From NCBI GenBank assembly GCA_910588925.1, contig CAJURV010000068.1:1-9723 (forward strand): DNA of 9,723 nucleotides. Reading direction: 5' to 3'. The translations under genes were made by a program, and so were the position numbers. The first letter of the stretch is position 1, and every line of letters starts with the position of its first letter. This DNA is from an uncultured Rikenellaceae bacterium. Its GTDB lineage: Bacteria; Bacteroidota; Bacteroidia; Bacteroidales; Rikenellaceae. The notes under the pieces were generated by a model. The model was given only the letters and a program-made list of their open reading frames with translations, was not told the DNA's origin and made no database searches. Below, piece by piece: positions 1 through 5,814 of the stretch.

Positions 1-109
1 ACAGATATTCTTTGAGTTATTATCATAATTTTGCACTTGCTTGTTGAGTCTGCATGATGTGATGCGGCGCCATTTCGCGGTGTGCGGGGATTTATATGCG
101 GGAGAAATA

Positions 110-142
110 TAAATTTGCTTAATAAAATTAATGTATAGTTTG
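110..142 (+). promoter_or_regulatory. candidate promoter region for the DUF2089-like gene
   Basis: TAAATTTG at 110-117 fits the Bacteroidota -7 consensus TAnnTTTG, but no TTTG lies 19-21 bases upstream. A second possibility uses the TTTG at 114-117 as the -33 box with TATAGTTTG at 134-142 as an imperfect -7 box. Either would give a 5' leader of about 40-65 bases before the ATG at 187. The stretch is strongly AT-rich, as expected of a promoter, but neither candidate is complete, so the exact start is uncertain. Confidence 0.3.
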
Positions 143-186
143 ATATTATTGAATTATATGTTAATTTTGTGGAAAGCAAATTGAAT

Positions 187-462
187 ATGAAAGACGAAAT
201 AAAAAAACACTTGCCGTTACAATGCCCTGCATGTTCTTCGTCGCTTAGGGTGGGTAAGATGTTCTGCAAGGAGTGCGGCACGGAGGTATGCGGCGATTTC
301 GAGCTTCCTCTGCTCGGCGGGCTCACCGAAAAGGAGGCGCAATTCGCGCTCGATTTCATCAAAGCGAGCGGAAGCCTCAAGGATATGGCTAAGAGTATGG
401 GGCTTAGTTATCCTACCGTGCGTAACATACTCGACAATCTTATTGTAAAACTAAACGGATAG
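187..462 (+). CDS. DUF2089-like zinc-ribbon and helix-turn-helix protein
   Basis: A 91-residue protein with two parts. The N-terminal part is a zinc ribbon with CPAC (Cys13, Cys16) and CKEC (Cys27, Cys30), followed by the segment GDFELP. The C-terminal part (about residues 47-90) is a helix-turn-helix ending in the recognition-helix-like GLSYPTVRNILDNL. This order, including the SYPTVR motif, is what I know from the DUF2089 family of small putative DNA-binding regulators. I chose the ATG at 187 because purine-rich GGAAAG lies about 10 bases upstream and the zinc ribbon begins soon after. A GTG at 169 in the same frame would add six residues. The next gene begins 3 bases after this stop, so the two are almost certainly co-transcribed; the protein may regulate its own operon, which is inference. 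Cys35 is an extra cysteine outside the two CxxC pairs. Confidence 0.82.
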   Translation: MKDEIKKHLPLQCPACSSSLRVGKMFCKECGTEVCGDFELPLLGGLTEKEAQFALDFIKASGSLKDMAKSMGLSYPTVRNILDNLIVKLNG

Positions 463-465
463 ATT

Positions 466-1050
466 ATGAAAAACAGGTTTTGGAAATCGGCACTCAATCC
501 GTTCGAGCGCATCGCAGGTGTAAAGGCTCTTTTGTGGGGTCTTGCGGCGATGGTAGTCTCGACGGTCATATCTTATTTTTCTGGATGGCATTACCACGGA
601 ATGCTGCATTTCGGTCCCGCGCCCAATAACGAATGGTGGTGTTATGCGGTGGAACATCTGACTGTGTGGCTGGTACCTGCCGTGGTATTTTATATAGGCG
701 GACGAATATTGTCGCCGTCGCGTATCCGACTGTCGGATGTTTTCGGAACGACGGCTTTCGCACAGATACCCCTGCTACTTATGGGTGTAGTGTCGTTTCT
801 GCCTCCTATGCAGGCTCTTAACGGCCTCACCGAGCAGAATGCATTGCAGGCGGTGACGCAACCGTGGTTCATGATGGCTATGTTCTTGTCCGTATTCGTG
901 GTAGTCGTTATAGCCATTAATATAGTGTGGATGTATAACGCGCTGAAAGTGTCTTGTAATCTAAGCGGTTATAAGCTGAGGGTGTTTTTTATCGTCGCTT
1001 ATATCGGTTGCGATGTGGCATGCCGATACATAATCGCCGCGTGCTATTAG
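466..1050 (+). CDS. Yip1-family-like multi-pass membrane protein
   Basis: A 194-residue hydrophobic protein with about five predicted membrane segments (roughly residues 21-38, 61-79, 92-113, 134-160 and 171-193). It has no cleavable signal peptide. The N-terminal NPFERIAGVKALLWG, the segment S90-DVFGTTAFAQIPLL and the overall spacing resemble bacterial Yip1-domain integral membrane proteins. That assignment rests on pattern memory, not an alignment. It begins 3 bases after the DUF2089-like gene, which argues for translational coupling and a shared role. The function of bacterial Yip1 proteins is poorly known, so I assign none. No convincing intrinsic terminator follows the stop codon; the perfect inverted repeat GTGCGACGCAC at 1055-1065 has no T tract. 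The neighbour on the right is convergent. Confidence 0.65.
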   Translation: MKNRFWKSALNPFERIAGVKALLWGLAAMVVSTVISYFSGWHYHGMLHFGPAPNNEWWCYAVEHLTVWLVPAVVFYIGGRILSPSRIRLSDVFGTTAFAQIPLLLMGVVSFLPPMQALNGLTEQNALQAVTQPWFMMAMFLSVFVVVVIAINIVWMYNALKVSCNLSGYKLRVFFIVAYIGCDVACRYIIAACY

Positions 1051-1263
1051 ATAGGTGCGACGCACTTCGCGGTGGCGGAACCCGAGTGAGAGACGTTGAT
1101 CTATGAGCGGTATTTGTCGATATTAGATATACGTCACTCTATAAACGCCGTGCTATGTGCGGGCCCGCAGGTTTCGTCACTCGTGCCATCTATCGCTAAT
1201 CCTTACGTCACACAGGATGTGCCAATCGAGATGTAAATATTATCACGGGAAATGGTACATCTC
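1051..1263. other. convergent intergenic stretch without a credible gene
   Basis: This stretch separates the plus-strand Yip1-like gene from the repeat-derived terminator of the minus-strand acyltransferase. It contains an 11-base inverted repeat at 1055-1065, the 12-mer CACTTCGCGGTG at 1063-1074 (a near copy of 71-82) and a perfect 12-bp palindrome TGCGGGCCCGCA at 1158-1169. The plus-strand frame open from 1157 to 1351 has no recognisable protein character and runs through the diverged repeat, so I do not call it a gene. Confidence 0.5.
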
Positions 1264-1305
1264 AAAAAGGGGACTGTGCTTTCACCGGCTCTGTCACCTT
1301 ACCCC
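1264..1305 (-). terminator. intrinsic terminator of the acyltransferase gene, repeat-derived
   Basis: On the minus strand GGGG (1305-1302) and GTG (1297-1295) can pair with CAC (1278-1276) and CCCC (1272-1269), followed by TTTTT (1268-1264). The internal loop between the two short stems is asymmetric. The same two pairings recur in the tandem repeat array at 2003-2146, which supports their being selected. It lies about 40 bases beyond the acyltransferase stop codon. Confidence 0.6.
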
Positions 1306-1370
1306 AACGCTCCGCCTCATAGGTAACAGACAACATATCAATTCGATTTAAAACGGGGACTGCTCACCCA
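1264..1370 (-). repeat. diverged copy of the 99-bp terminator/promoter repeat
   Basis: This segment aligns by eye with the units at 1941-2216. Shared blocks include AAAAAGGGGACTGTGCTTTC (1264-1283), the CTGTCAC arm, GGTAAC near 1322-1327 and CATATCAATTCGATT (1334-1348). It ends in AAAACGGGGACTG (1350-1362), the start of a further half-unit. The promoter part has decayed: the -33 TTTG reads TTTA and the -7 box reads TTACCTAT on the minus strand. The half-unit lies inside the acyltransferase reading frame and encodes its last residues. Confidence 0.65.
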
Positions 1371-1914
1371 TTATACGTTCGTGTTCGGCTGCTTGCGCTT
1401 CGTCGAAACGGCGGCCTATGACTTTGGCTGGTATGCCTGCTATGATGGAGTATGCGGGCGGGGTGCGGGTTACTACGGCTCCGGCGGCCACTATGGTACC
1501 GCGCGGGATGGTTACGCCTTTGAGTATGGTGACGTTGCTGCCGATCCACACATCTTCGCCTATTACTACGTCACGGTCGTTCTCGGGTAGTTTGTCCTCG
1601 TCGCGATAGGCGGTTATGGGCTTTCCGGGGATGTCGAAGCGATGGTCGCCGCCTATTATCGTAACGTGCGGGCCTATGGCGGTGTTGTCGTGGATGTATA
1701 TGTGGCTTAGCTGGGCCAGCATGAAAGCGCCGCGTCCTATGTAGACGTTGTTGCCTATGGAGATGTTCTTGTAGTTGAAATACGATTTGGTCGGATAGAA
1801 TTTAAGATTCTTGCCGCAACGTGCGAACAGCGGACGCATGACTATGCGTACCAATTCATCGTATCCGTAAGCTATCTCGGTGTATATCTTACCGGGTATT
1901 CTGCTTAGCTTCAT
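1348..1914 (-). CDS. hexapeptide-repeat (left-handed beta-helix) O-acyltransferase
   Basis: A 188-residue protein of the xenobiotic/sugar O-acetyltransferase type (WbbJ/CatB-like). Isoleucine-, valine- and glycine-rich hexapeptide turns begin at ISIGNNVYIGRGA (51-63), continue at IYIHDNTAIGPHVTI (72-86) and resume at VVIGEDVWIGSNVTILKG (117-133). Between them is a loop with GGDHRFDIPGKPI (88-100); His91 is the expected catalytic base. The tail A159-GIPAKVIGRRF is the usual C-terminal signature. Members transfer an acetyl or other acyl group from acyl-CoA to a hydroxyl of a sugar or small molecule and work as trimers; the acceptor cannot be told here. The protein is cytoplasmic, with no signal peptide. 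It lies on the same strand as the pst genes but is separated from pstB by the repeat array. The repeat unit nearest its start probably provides its promoter. Its last residues (GEQSPF) are encoded by repeat-like sequence. Confidence 0.87.
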   Translation of the reverse strand: MKLSRIPGKIYTEIAYGYDELVRIVMRPLFARCGKNLKFYPTKSYFNYKNISIGNNVYIGRGAFMLAQLSHIYIHDNTAIGPHVTIIGGDHRFDIPGKPITAYRDEDKLPENDRDVVIGEDVWIGSNVTILKGVTIPRGTIVAAGAVVTRTPPAYSIIAGIPAKVIGRRFDEAQAAEHERIMGEQSPF

Positions 1915-1974
1915 CGTTTTAATGTTTAGTCATATTTGCCACTACACTAACATGCCGTTTTCACCTCTGTTCCA

Positions 1975-2005
1975 CAAAGCAATCGACATATAAAGTTGAT
2001 TCAAA
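1975..2005 (-). promoter_or_regulatory. repeat-borne promoter likely driving the acyltransferase gene
   Basis: On the minus strand TTTG (2005-2002), a gap of exactly 19 bases and TTGCTTTG (1982-1975) resemble the Bacteroidota promoter TTTG-N19-21-TAnnTTTG, with 8 of 10 defined bases matching. Transcription would start near 1969 and read a leader of about 55 bases into the acyltransferase ATG at 1914. In this unit the terminator arm that normally follows has been lost to divergence (1940-1950), which leaves the way open into the gene. Confidence 0.45.
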
Positions 2006-2047
2006 AAAGGGGCTGTGCCATCACCGGGTTGGATCTGTCACTCCCCC
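2003..2047 (-). terminator. repeat-unit hairpin with T tract (middle of array)
   Basis: Minus strand: GGGG with GTG (2047-2039) can pair with CAC (2017-2015) and CCCC (2012-2009), with G and A mismatches between the two short stems. TTTTTT follows at 2008-2003. The outer G/C arm plus T run is the form of a rho-independent terminator. The inner loop is long (about 20 nt), so strength is uncertain. Confidence 0.5.
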
Positions 2048-2068
2048 AACATGCCGTTTTCACCTCTG
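2003..2068 (-). ncRNA. hypothetical small RNA made from a repeat unit (unit B)
   Basis: If the promoter at 2074-2104 fires, transcription should begin about 2068 and stop at the T tract ending at 2003, giving an RNA of about 65 nt. The RNA would contain the purine-rich AGAGGTG, then an AUG with a four-codon frame (Met-Leu-Gly-Glu-stop), then the terminator hairpin. The tiny frame may be chance. No database family is known to me for this; it is a hypothesis drawn from element order alone. Confidence 0.25.
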
Positions 2069-2073
2069 TTCCA

Positions 2074-2104
2074 CAAAGTAACCGACATATAAAGTTGATT
2101 CAAA
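2074..2104 (-). promoter_or_regulatory. repeat-borne near-consensus promoter (unit B)
   Basis: TTTG (2104-2101), exactly 19 bases, then TTACTTTG (2081-2074) on the minus strand. Nine of the ten defined bases of the Bacteroidota consensus match. The spacing is identical to that of the porin promoter at 6874-6904. The TTTG is embedded in the T tract of the preceding hairpin, so terminator and promoter overlap. Confidence 0.45.
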
Positions 2105-2146
2105 AAAGGAGCTGTGCTTTCACCGGATTGGATCTGTCACTCCCCC
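2102..2146 (-). terminator. repeat-unit hairpin with T tract (nearest intact one to pstB)
   Basis: Minus strand: GGGG and GTG (2146-2138) face CAC (2116-2114) and CTCC (2111-2108), then TTTTTT (2107-2102). The C-to-T change in the 3' arm keeps pairing as G-U. It is the first complete hairpin encountered by transcription leaving pstB and is therefore a likely terminator of the pst operon. Confidence 0.5.
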
Positions 2147-2168
2147 AACATGCCGTTTTCACCTCCGC
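2102..2168 (-). ncRNA. hypothetical small RNA made from a repeat unit (unit C)
   Basis: The unit next to pstB has the same order of parts: a promoter-like element at 2174-2204, the AGG-purine stretch, the four-codon frame starting at the ATG complementary to 2149-2151, and the hairpin with T tract ending at 2102. The expected RNA would be about 67 nt. It differs from unit B mainly near 2165-2173, close to the predicted start. Hypothesis only. Confidence 0.22.
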
Positions 2169-2173
2169 CCATA

Positions 2174-2204
2174 CAAAGTAACCGACATATAAAGTTGATT
2201 CAAA
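2174..2204 (-). promoter_or_regulatory. repeat-borne near-consensus promoter (unit C)
   Basis: Minus strand TTTG (2204-2201), 19 bases, TTACTTTG (2181-2174). It begins only 12 bases after the pstB stop codon. The upstream half of the hairpin that precedes the promoter in the other units is missing here, because coding sequence occupies that place. Confidence 0.4.
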
Positions 2205-2216
2205 AGAGGCTGTGCC

Positions 2217-3068
2217 TTAGCTGAAGACACCTTTGAGGTATTTTTGTGTCAGTTCGTTCTGCGAGTGCATGAATGTCTCTTTGTCGCCGGCCTCTATCAC
2301 TTCGCCCATGTATATGAATACTATGTAGTCGGCTATGCGCAATGCCTGACGGAGAGTGTGCGTTACCATGATGATGGAGTAGTGCTCTTTGAGCTTGACG
2401 AAGAGATCCTCCACCGTCTTGCTCGATATGGGGTCGAGCGCCGATGTGGCTTCGTCGGCGAGTATGAACTCCGGCTCCACCGCCAAGCTGCGTGCCAGAC
2501 ACAACCGCTGTTGTTGCCCTATGGAGAGACGTGTGGCCGGCTCGCGAAGTCGCTCTTTGACTTCGTCCCAAAGCCCTACCTCTTGCAGATAGTGTCTGAC
2601 TACGGCCTCTAACTGTCGACGTCCCCGTATGCCGTGAATGCGGCAACCGTAAGCCACGTTGTCGAATATGGACATCGGCAACGGACAGGGTCTTTGCGGC
2701 ACGAGCCCTATACGGCGGCGCAGTTCTATTAGCTCGGCACCGGTGCTGTTTATTATGTCGCAGTCGCCCAGCGCTATGCGTCCGTCTATCTTTATGCCCT
2801 CCACGGAGTCGATAAGGCGGTTGAATGTCTTGAGCAGAGTGGATTTTCCGCATCCGGACGGTCCTATGATGCAGGTCACCTTGTTTTTGGGAATCTGCAG
2901 GTTGACATCTTTAAGTATGGCCTGACCGTCTATGGAGAGGTTGAGATTGCGTACCTCTAATTGGCTGTGGGCGTCGATATGCTGGAATTTGGCGTCCGGC
3001 ACGAATGTGTTGTCGTTCGACTCGATAGTGTGTTCTCCGGCAGTCCGTTTGAAAATTCTGCGAAACAT
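2217..3068 (-). CDS. pstB: phosphate ABC transporter ATP-binding protein PstB
   Basis: A 283-residue cytoplasmic ATPase that powers phosphate import through PstC/PstA. Walker A is GPSGCGKST (69-77), the Q-loop is VPQRPCPLP (123-131, Gln125), the ABC signature is LSIGQQQR (181-188), Walker B is FILADEATSALD (201-212) with catalytic Glu206, and the switch histidine is His237. The aromatic/proline-rich Q-loop and the DPISS after the D-loop fit PstB. Oddities: the signature has Ile where LSGGQ is usual, Walker B is followed by Ala instead of Pro, and about 30 extra residues precede the ABC domain compared with typical PstB of about 250-260 residues. The start codon lies 3 bases after the pstA stop. 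The stop codon abuts the repeat array; no phoU follows. Family assignment is firm. Confidence 0.95.
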   Translation of the reverse strand: MFRRIFKRTAGEHTIESNDNTFVPDAKFQHIDAHSQLEVRNLNLSIDGQAILKDVNLQIPKNKVTCIIGPSGCGKSTLLKTFNRLIDSVEGIKIDGRIALGDCDIINSTGAELIELRRRIGLVPQRPCPLPMSIFDNVAYGCRIHGIRGRRQLEAVVRHYLQEVGLWDEVKERLREPATRLSIGQQQRLCLARSLAVEPEFILADEATSALDPISSKTVEDLFVKLKEHYSIIMVTHTLRQALRIADYIVFIYMGEVIEAGDKETFMHSQNELTQKYLKGVFS

Positions 3069-3071
3069 TGC

Positions 3072-3917
3072 TTATATCTTGTTTTTTGAGAATCGGTGAG
3101 TGATGAAGCGTCCCGTGAGGCTGATTATGAGGACTATGATGGTGAGCACCAATGCGGCGGCGTAGGCCCTGTTCTGCACTTCGGCCTGAGGTGCGCTCAA
3201 CTGAAAGAATATGGATAGCGGCAATGTGGCGGCCGGTTGGGTCAGCGATGTGGGTATGGAGTCGGAGAATCCGGCCGTGAACATCACTGCGGCGGCGTCG
3301 CCTATGGCGCGTCCTATGGATAGGAGCGTGGCCGTGGCTATGCCGGGCATTATCTGACGCAACACCACTCCCATCGTCTCCAAGCGGGTGGCTCCGAGGG
3401 CGTACGATGCCTCGAGCAGATCGCGCGGAAAGTTCTGCGCCACCTCGTCCATAGACCTTATCAATATGGGTATTATCAACAACGTGGTCACTAATATACC
3501 GCCTAACAGCGAGGTGCGCATACCCAACCATATCATCAGCGTGAAGGCGAAAGCTCCGTAGACTATCGACGGTATGCCGAACAGCACGTCGTATGCCAGC
3601 CGTGCCACGTATGCGAATCTCGAGTTGCCTTTGAGAAATACATTGAGGTAGAATACCACCGGAATGCTTACCAGAAGGCCTAAAAACGTGGATGCAGCCA
3701 CTATATATACAGAGCCTACTATTGCGTTGAGGAAGCCCCCCTCCTTGCCTATGTAGAAGCCTCCGCCCGGAAGCGAGAATATCATCTCCCAGCTTATGCA
3801 ACTCCAGCCTCGGTGAAATATGGTCCAGATGATACCCGCTACCAGCCCGAAGACGGTAAGTAGCGATACGGCCATCAGTACCTTTATTGCTATCTCTTCT
3901 ATATATTTGGTTCTCAT
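3072..3917 (-). CDS. pstA: phosphate ABC transporter permease PstA
   Basis: A 281-residue inner-membrane permease with about six hydrophobic segments (roughly 12-34, 62-90, 112-131, 137-155, 195-215 and 250-270). The binding-protein-dependent transport EAA loop, which contacts PstB, is LLEASYALGATRLETM (167-182) followed by a PG turn at 191-192. The following RAIGDAAAVMFTAG (203-216) corresponds to the conserved segment that reads GETAP in many PstA proteins. Its ATG overlaps the stop codon of pstC in an ATGA arrangement, a sign of translational coupling. Order, length and motifs fit PstA and not PstC. Confidence 0.94.
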   Translation of the reverse strand: MRTKYIEEIAIKVLMAVSLLTVFGLVAGIIWTIFHRGWSCISWEMIFSLPGGGFYIGKEGGFLNAIVGSVYIVAASTFLGLLVSIPVVFYLNVFLKGNSRFAYVARLAYDVLFGIPSIVYGAFAFTLMIWLGMRTSLLGGILVTTLLIIPILIRSMDEVAQNFPRDLLEASYALGATRLETMGVVLRQIMPGIATATLLSIGRAIGDAAAVMFTAGFSDSIPTSLTQPAATLPLSIFFQLSAPQAEVQNRAYAAALVLTIIVLIISLTGRFITHRFSKNKI

Positions 3918-4801
3918 GCTTTTTTAATGCGATAAAGAATGATGCGCGAGAGCAGGTTGAACAACAATACCACCACGAACAGTATGAGCGCCGCGAACAT
4001 CAGGGCCGCTTCGTATAGCGGTAGCGACAACATCTCGCCGTAGTTGTTGGCGATGAGTGTCGGTATGGGGTAGCAGGCGTCGAAGAGCGAGTGAGGTGCC
4101 TGCGGCAGGTTACCGCACACCATGAGCACCGCGATAGTCTCTCCGAAAGCGCGCGAGAGCGCCAGTACCACGGCGGCGAGAATCCCCGGCAACGAGCGGC
4201 GTATAACCACCTTTTTGGTCGTCTGCCACCGTGTGGCTCCCAGCGATTGCGAGGCGTCGCGGAGCTCTTGAGGCACCGTGGAGAAGATCTCCACCAAAAG
4301 GCTCACCAACAGAGGCAGTATCATCACGCTCAATACTATGCCTGCGGCCAATACGGTGTAACCCGAAGAGTATTCGACGAAATGCGGCGCCAGTTTGTCC
4401 GATATCCAAGGCACGATGAGCAATGTGCCCCACACCCCGTAGATTACCGATGGGAGAGCCGCCAATATGTCCAATGCCGGATAGACCCACCGTTTGACCC
4501 ACGAGCGTGAATACTCCGTGAGGAACGCCGCCGTAAGCAACGATAGCGGCAGAGCCAGCAACAGGGCTATGCCGGTGACCCATACGGTACCCATTATGAA
4601 CGGGAAGAAGCCGAACTTGTTCTTGAACGGCTTCCACTCGCTCGCCGAGAGCAACTCCCACAGAGAGTGGTCCTCGAAGATGGGTGCGGACTTGAAGTAA
4701 AGCCCTACGGCCATTGCGACGACCAATAACAACGACAAGGTCGTCATGACGAACATGACACTCCCTACCGTCTTCTCTTTAGCGATTCGTATATTACCCA
4801 T
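3914..4801 (-). CDS. pstC: phosphate ABC transporter permease PstC
   Basis: A 295-residue inner-membrane permease with about six membrane segments (near 13-36, 66-94, 112-131, 147-172, 207-230 and 264-288). The EAA loop is ELRDASQSLGATRWQTT (179-195) with PG at 205-206, followed by SRAFGETIAVLMVCGN (216-231), the PstC form of the conserved segment. The periplasmic stretch around SEWKPFKNKFGFFPFIMGT (54-72) is also typical of PstC. I chose the ATG at 4801. A GTG at 4807 would add two residues and overlap the pstS stop codon by one base (TAGTG); no clear ribosome-binding site decides between them. It forms the channel together with PstA. Confidence 0.94.
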   Translation of the reverse strand: MGNIRIAKEKTVGSVMFVMTTLSLLLVVAMAVGLYFKSAPIFEDHSLWELLSASEWKPFKNKFGFFPFIMGTVWVTGIALLLALPLSLLTAAFLTEYSRSWVKRWVYPALDILAALPSVIYGVWGTLLIVPWISDKLAPHFVEYSSGYTVLAAGIVLSVMILPLLVSLLVEIFSTVPQELRDASQSLGATRWQTTKKVVIRRSLPGILAAVVLALSRAFGETIAVLMVCGNLPQAPHSLFDACYPIPTLIANNYGEMLSLPLYEAALMFAALILFVVVLLFNLLSRIILYRIKKA

Positions 4802-4806
4802 GAACA

Positions 4807-5796
4807 CTATCGGTTTTGTCCCTCCGATGCCGATGCGGCTTCGAGCATGTCGAGCGATCTCTGCACCTTCTCCTCCGACATGCCTATATATCCGGCCGGA
4901 ACATTCTTTTCCTGCCCCTTGCCGAGAACGTATTTGATGAAAGCGACCGTAACCGAGTCGGTGGGAACGCCTTTGGTTACGAGATAGAGGTCGCGGGCAG
5001 GAGGCGAGGGGTATTTGTCTTCGGCTATCGCCTCTATGAAGCGGTCTTTGGTGTCGTAGAACCGTTCGTCGGGGGTGATGCGTCCGTTGCCGTCGATGTC
5101 TATGGGCATTACGAGTATGCCGTCGTTGGGTTTGTGCGTGTCGTTGTCGTAGGCGTAACCTATGTTATTGAATCCTATGCCGTATATGTCTTTCTGTACG
5201 GCCGCCGCCACTCCGGGGTCGCCGAATACGGCCGTGCCGAACAGGTCTTCCTGTTTGCCGCCCAACCACAAGGCCCATGTCTCGGCTGCTCCGCATGCGT
5301 CTGAACGGGTGTAGACATGCAACGGGGTGTCGTCGTCGGTGCCGAGCACGTCTCCCCATGTCTTGGCCTCGCCGGTGATCCATATCTTAATGGCCGCCTC
5401 GCGTGTCATTCCTCGTTCGAGCAACTCTTTTATCTTGGGGTTGGCAGCATTAACAGTGGCCGCCACCGCATCTTTGGCTACGGCGAATCCTACGGCTCCT
5501 TTGGCCTCCTCGGGGGGATATACCTCGCGGGATACCATGCCTAAGTCTACCACTCCGGCCAGTGCGTCGGTCATGCCCTTGCCTGCTCCGCCTGCCGATA
5601 TGTCGACCCTCACGTCCGGATAGATCGACCGGAACTCCTCGGCCCATTGTACGGCCAAAGGATAGAGCGCGAAAGCTCCGGAGAGGGAGAGCTCGCCGTC
5701 CATGCCGCCCTCCTTGCTTCCACCCCCGCACGACACGGCGCTTAAGGCTACCGCAGTGAGGAGCGATGCGGAGATCAATGGTTTGATTCTTTTCAT
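4807..5796 (-). CDS. pstS: PstS phosphate-binding lipoprotein
   Basis: A 329-residue periplasmic phosphate-binding protein. The signal sequence ends in a lipobox-like LSAVSC with Cys23 as the lipidated residue, so it is membrane-anchored. The phosphate-site segments are SGAFALYPLAVQWAEEF (39-55), SAGGAGKGMTDALAG (67-81) with DLGMVSRE (84-91), and RSDACGAAETWALWLG (164-179); all match the PstS family. Residues 233-244 (DIDGNGRITPDE) form a textbook EF-hand calcium-loop pattern. C-terminal to it lies YPSPPARDLYLV (262-273), typical of Bacteroidota PstS. The gene starts 18 bases after the porin stop, with purine-rich AAAGAGATAAAG just before the ATG. It feeds phosphate to PstC/PstA. Confidence 0.95.
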   Translation of the reverse strand: MKRIKPLISASLLTAVALSAVSCGGGSKEGGMDGELSLSGAFALYPLAVQWAEEFRSIYPDVRVDISAGGAGKGMTDALAGVVDLGMVSREVYPPEEAKGAVGFAVAKDAVAATVNAANPKIKELLERGMTREAAIKIWITGEAKTWGDVLGTDDDTPLHVYTRSDACGAAETWALWLGGKQEDLFGTAVFGDPGVAAAVQKDIYGIGFNNIGYAYDNDTHKPNDGILVMPIDIDGNGRITPDERFYDTKDRFIEAIAEDKYPSPPARDLYLVTKGVPTDSVTVAFIKYVLGKGQEKNVPAGYIGMSEEKVQRSLDMLEAASASEGQNR

Positions 5797-5814
5797 ATCT
5801 TTATCTCTTTTGTA

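Larger units (their letters stand above)
1941..2216 (-). repeat. tandem array of a 99-bp repeat, about 2.7 units
   Basis: The anchor CATGCCGTTTTCACCTC recurs at 1951, 2050 and 2149, giving a 99-bp period. The first two units are nearly identical. The third is one base longer around 2165-2175, where CCGCCCATAC replaces CTGTTCCAC. At the left edge homology fades into CACTACACTAACATG (1940-1954), a corrupted form of CACTCCCCCAACATG. At the right edge the array stops exactly at the pstB stop codon. There are no unique spacers between units, so this is not a CRISPR. Read on the minus strand each unit holds a promoter-like element, a short transcribable stretch and a terminator-like hairpin. The array fills the whole interval between pstB and the acyltransferase leader. 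Confidence 0.92.

Noticed and set aside
1996..2181. Plus-strand frame with a 33-residue internal repeat
   Set aside because: It is the plus-strand reading of the 99-bp DNA repeat; 99 is divisible by three, so the frame stays open by arithmetic. It has no start context or known protein features, and promoter and terminator signals lie on the other strand.
1941..2216. CRISPR-like array
   Set aside because: The units are contiguous copies of 99-100 bp with no unique spacers, and no cas genes are present.
2911..3801. 296-codon frame on the same strand as pstA in another frame
   Set aside because: It overlaps pstA and the start of pstB and translates to Arg/His-rich shadow sequence; the real frames show transporter motifs.
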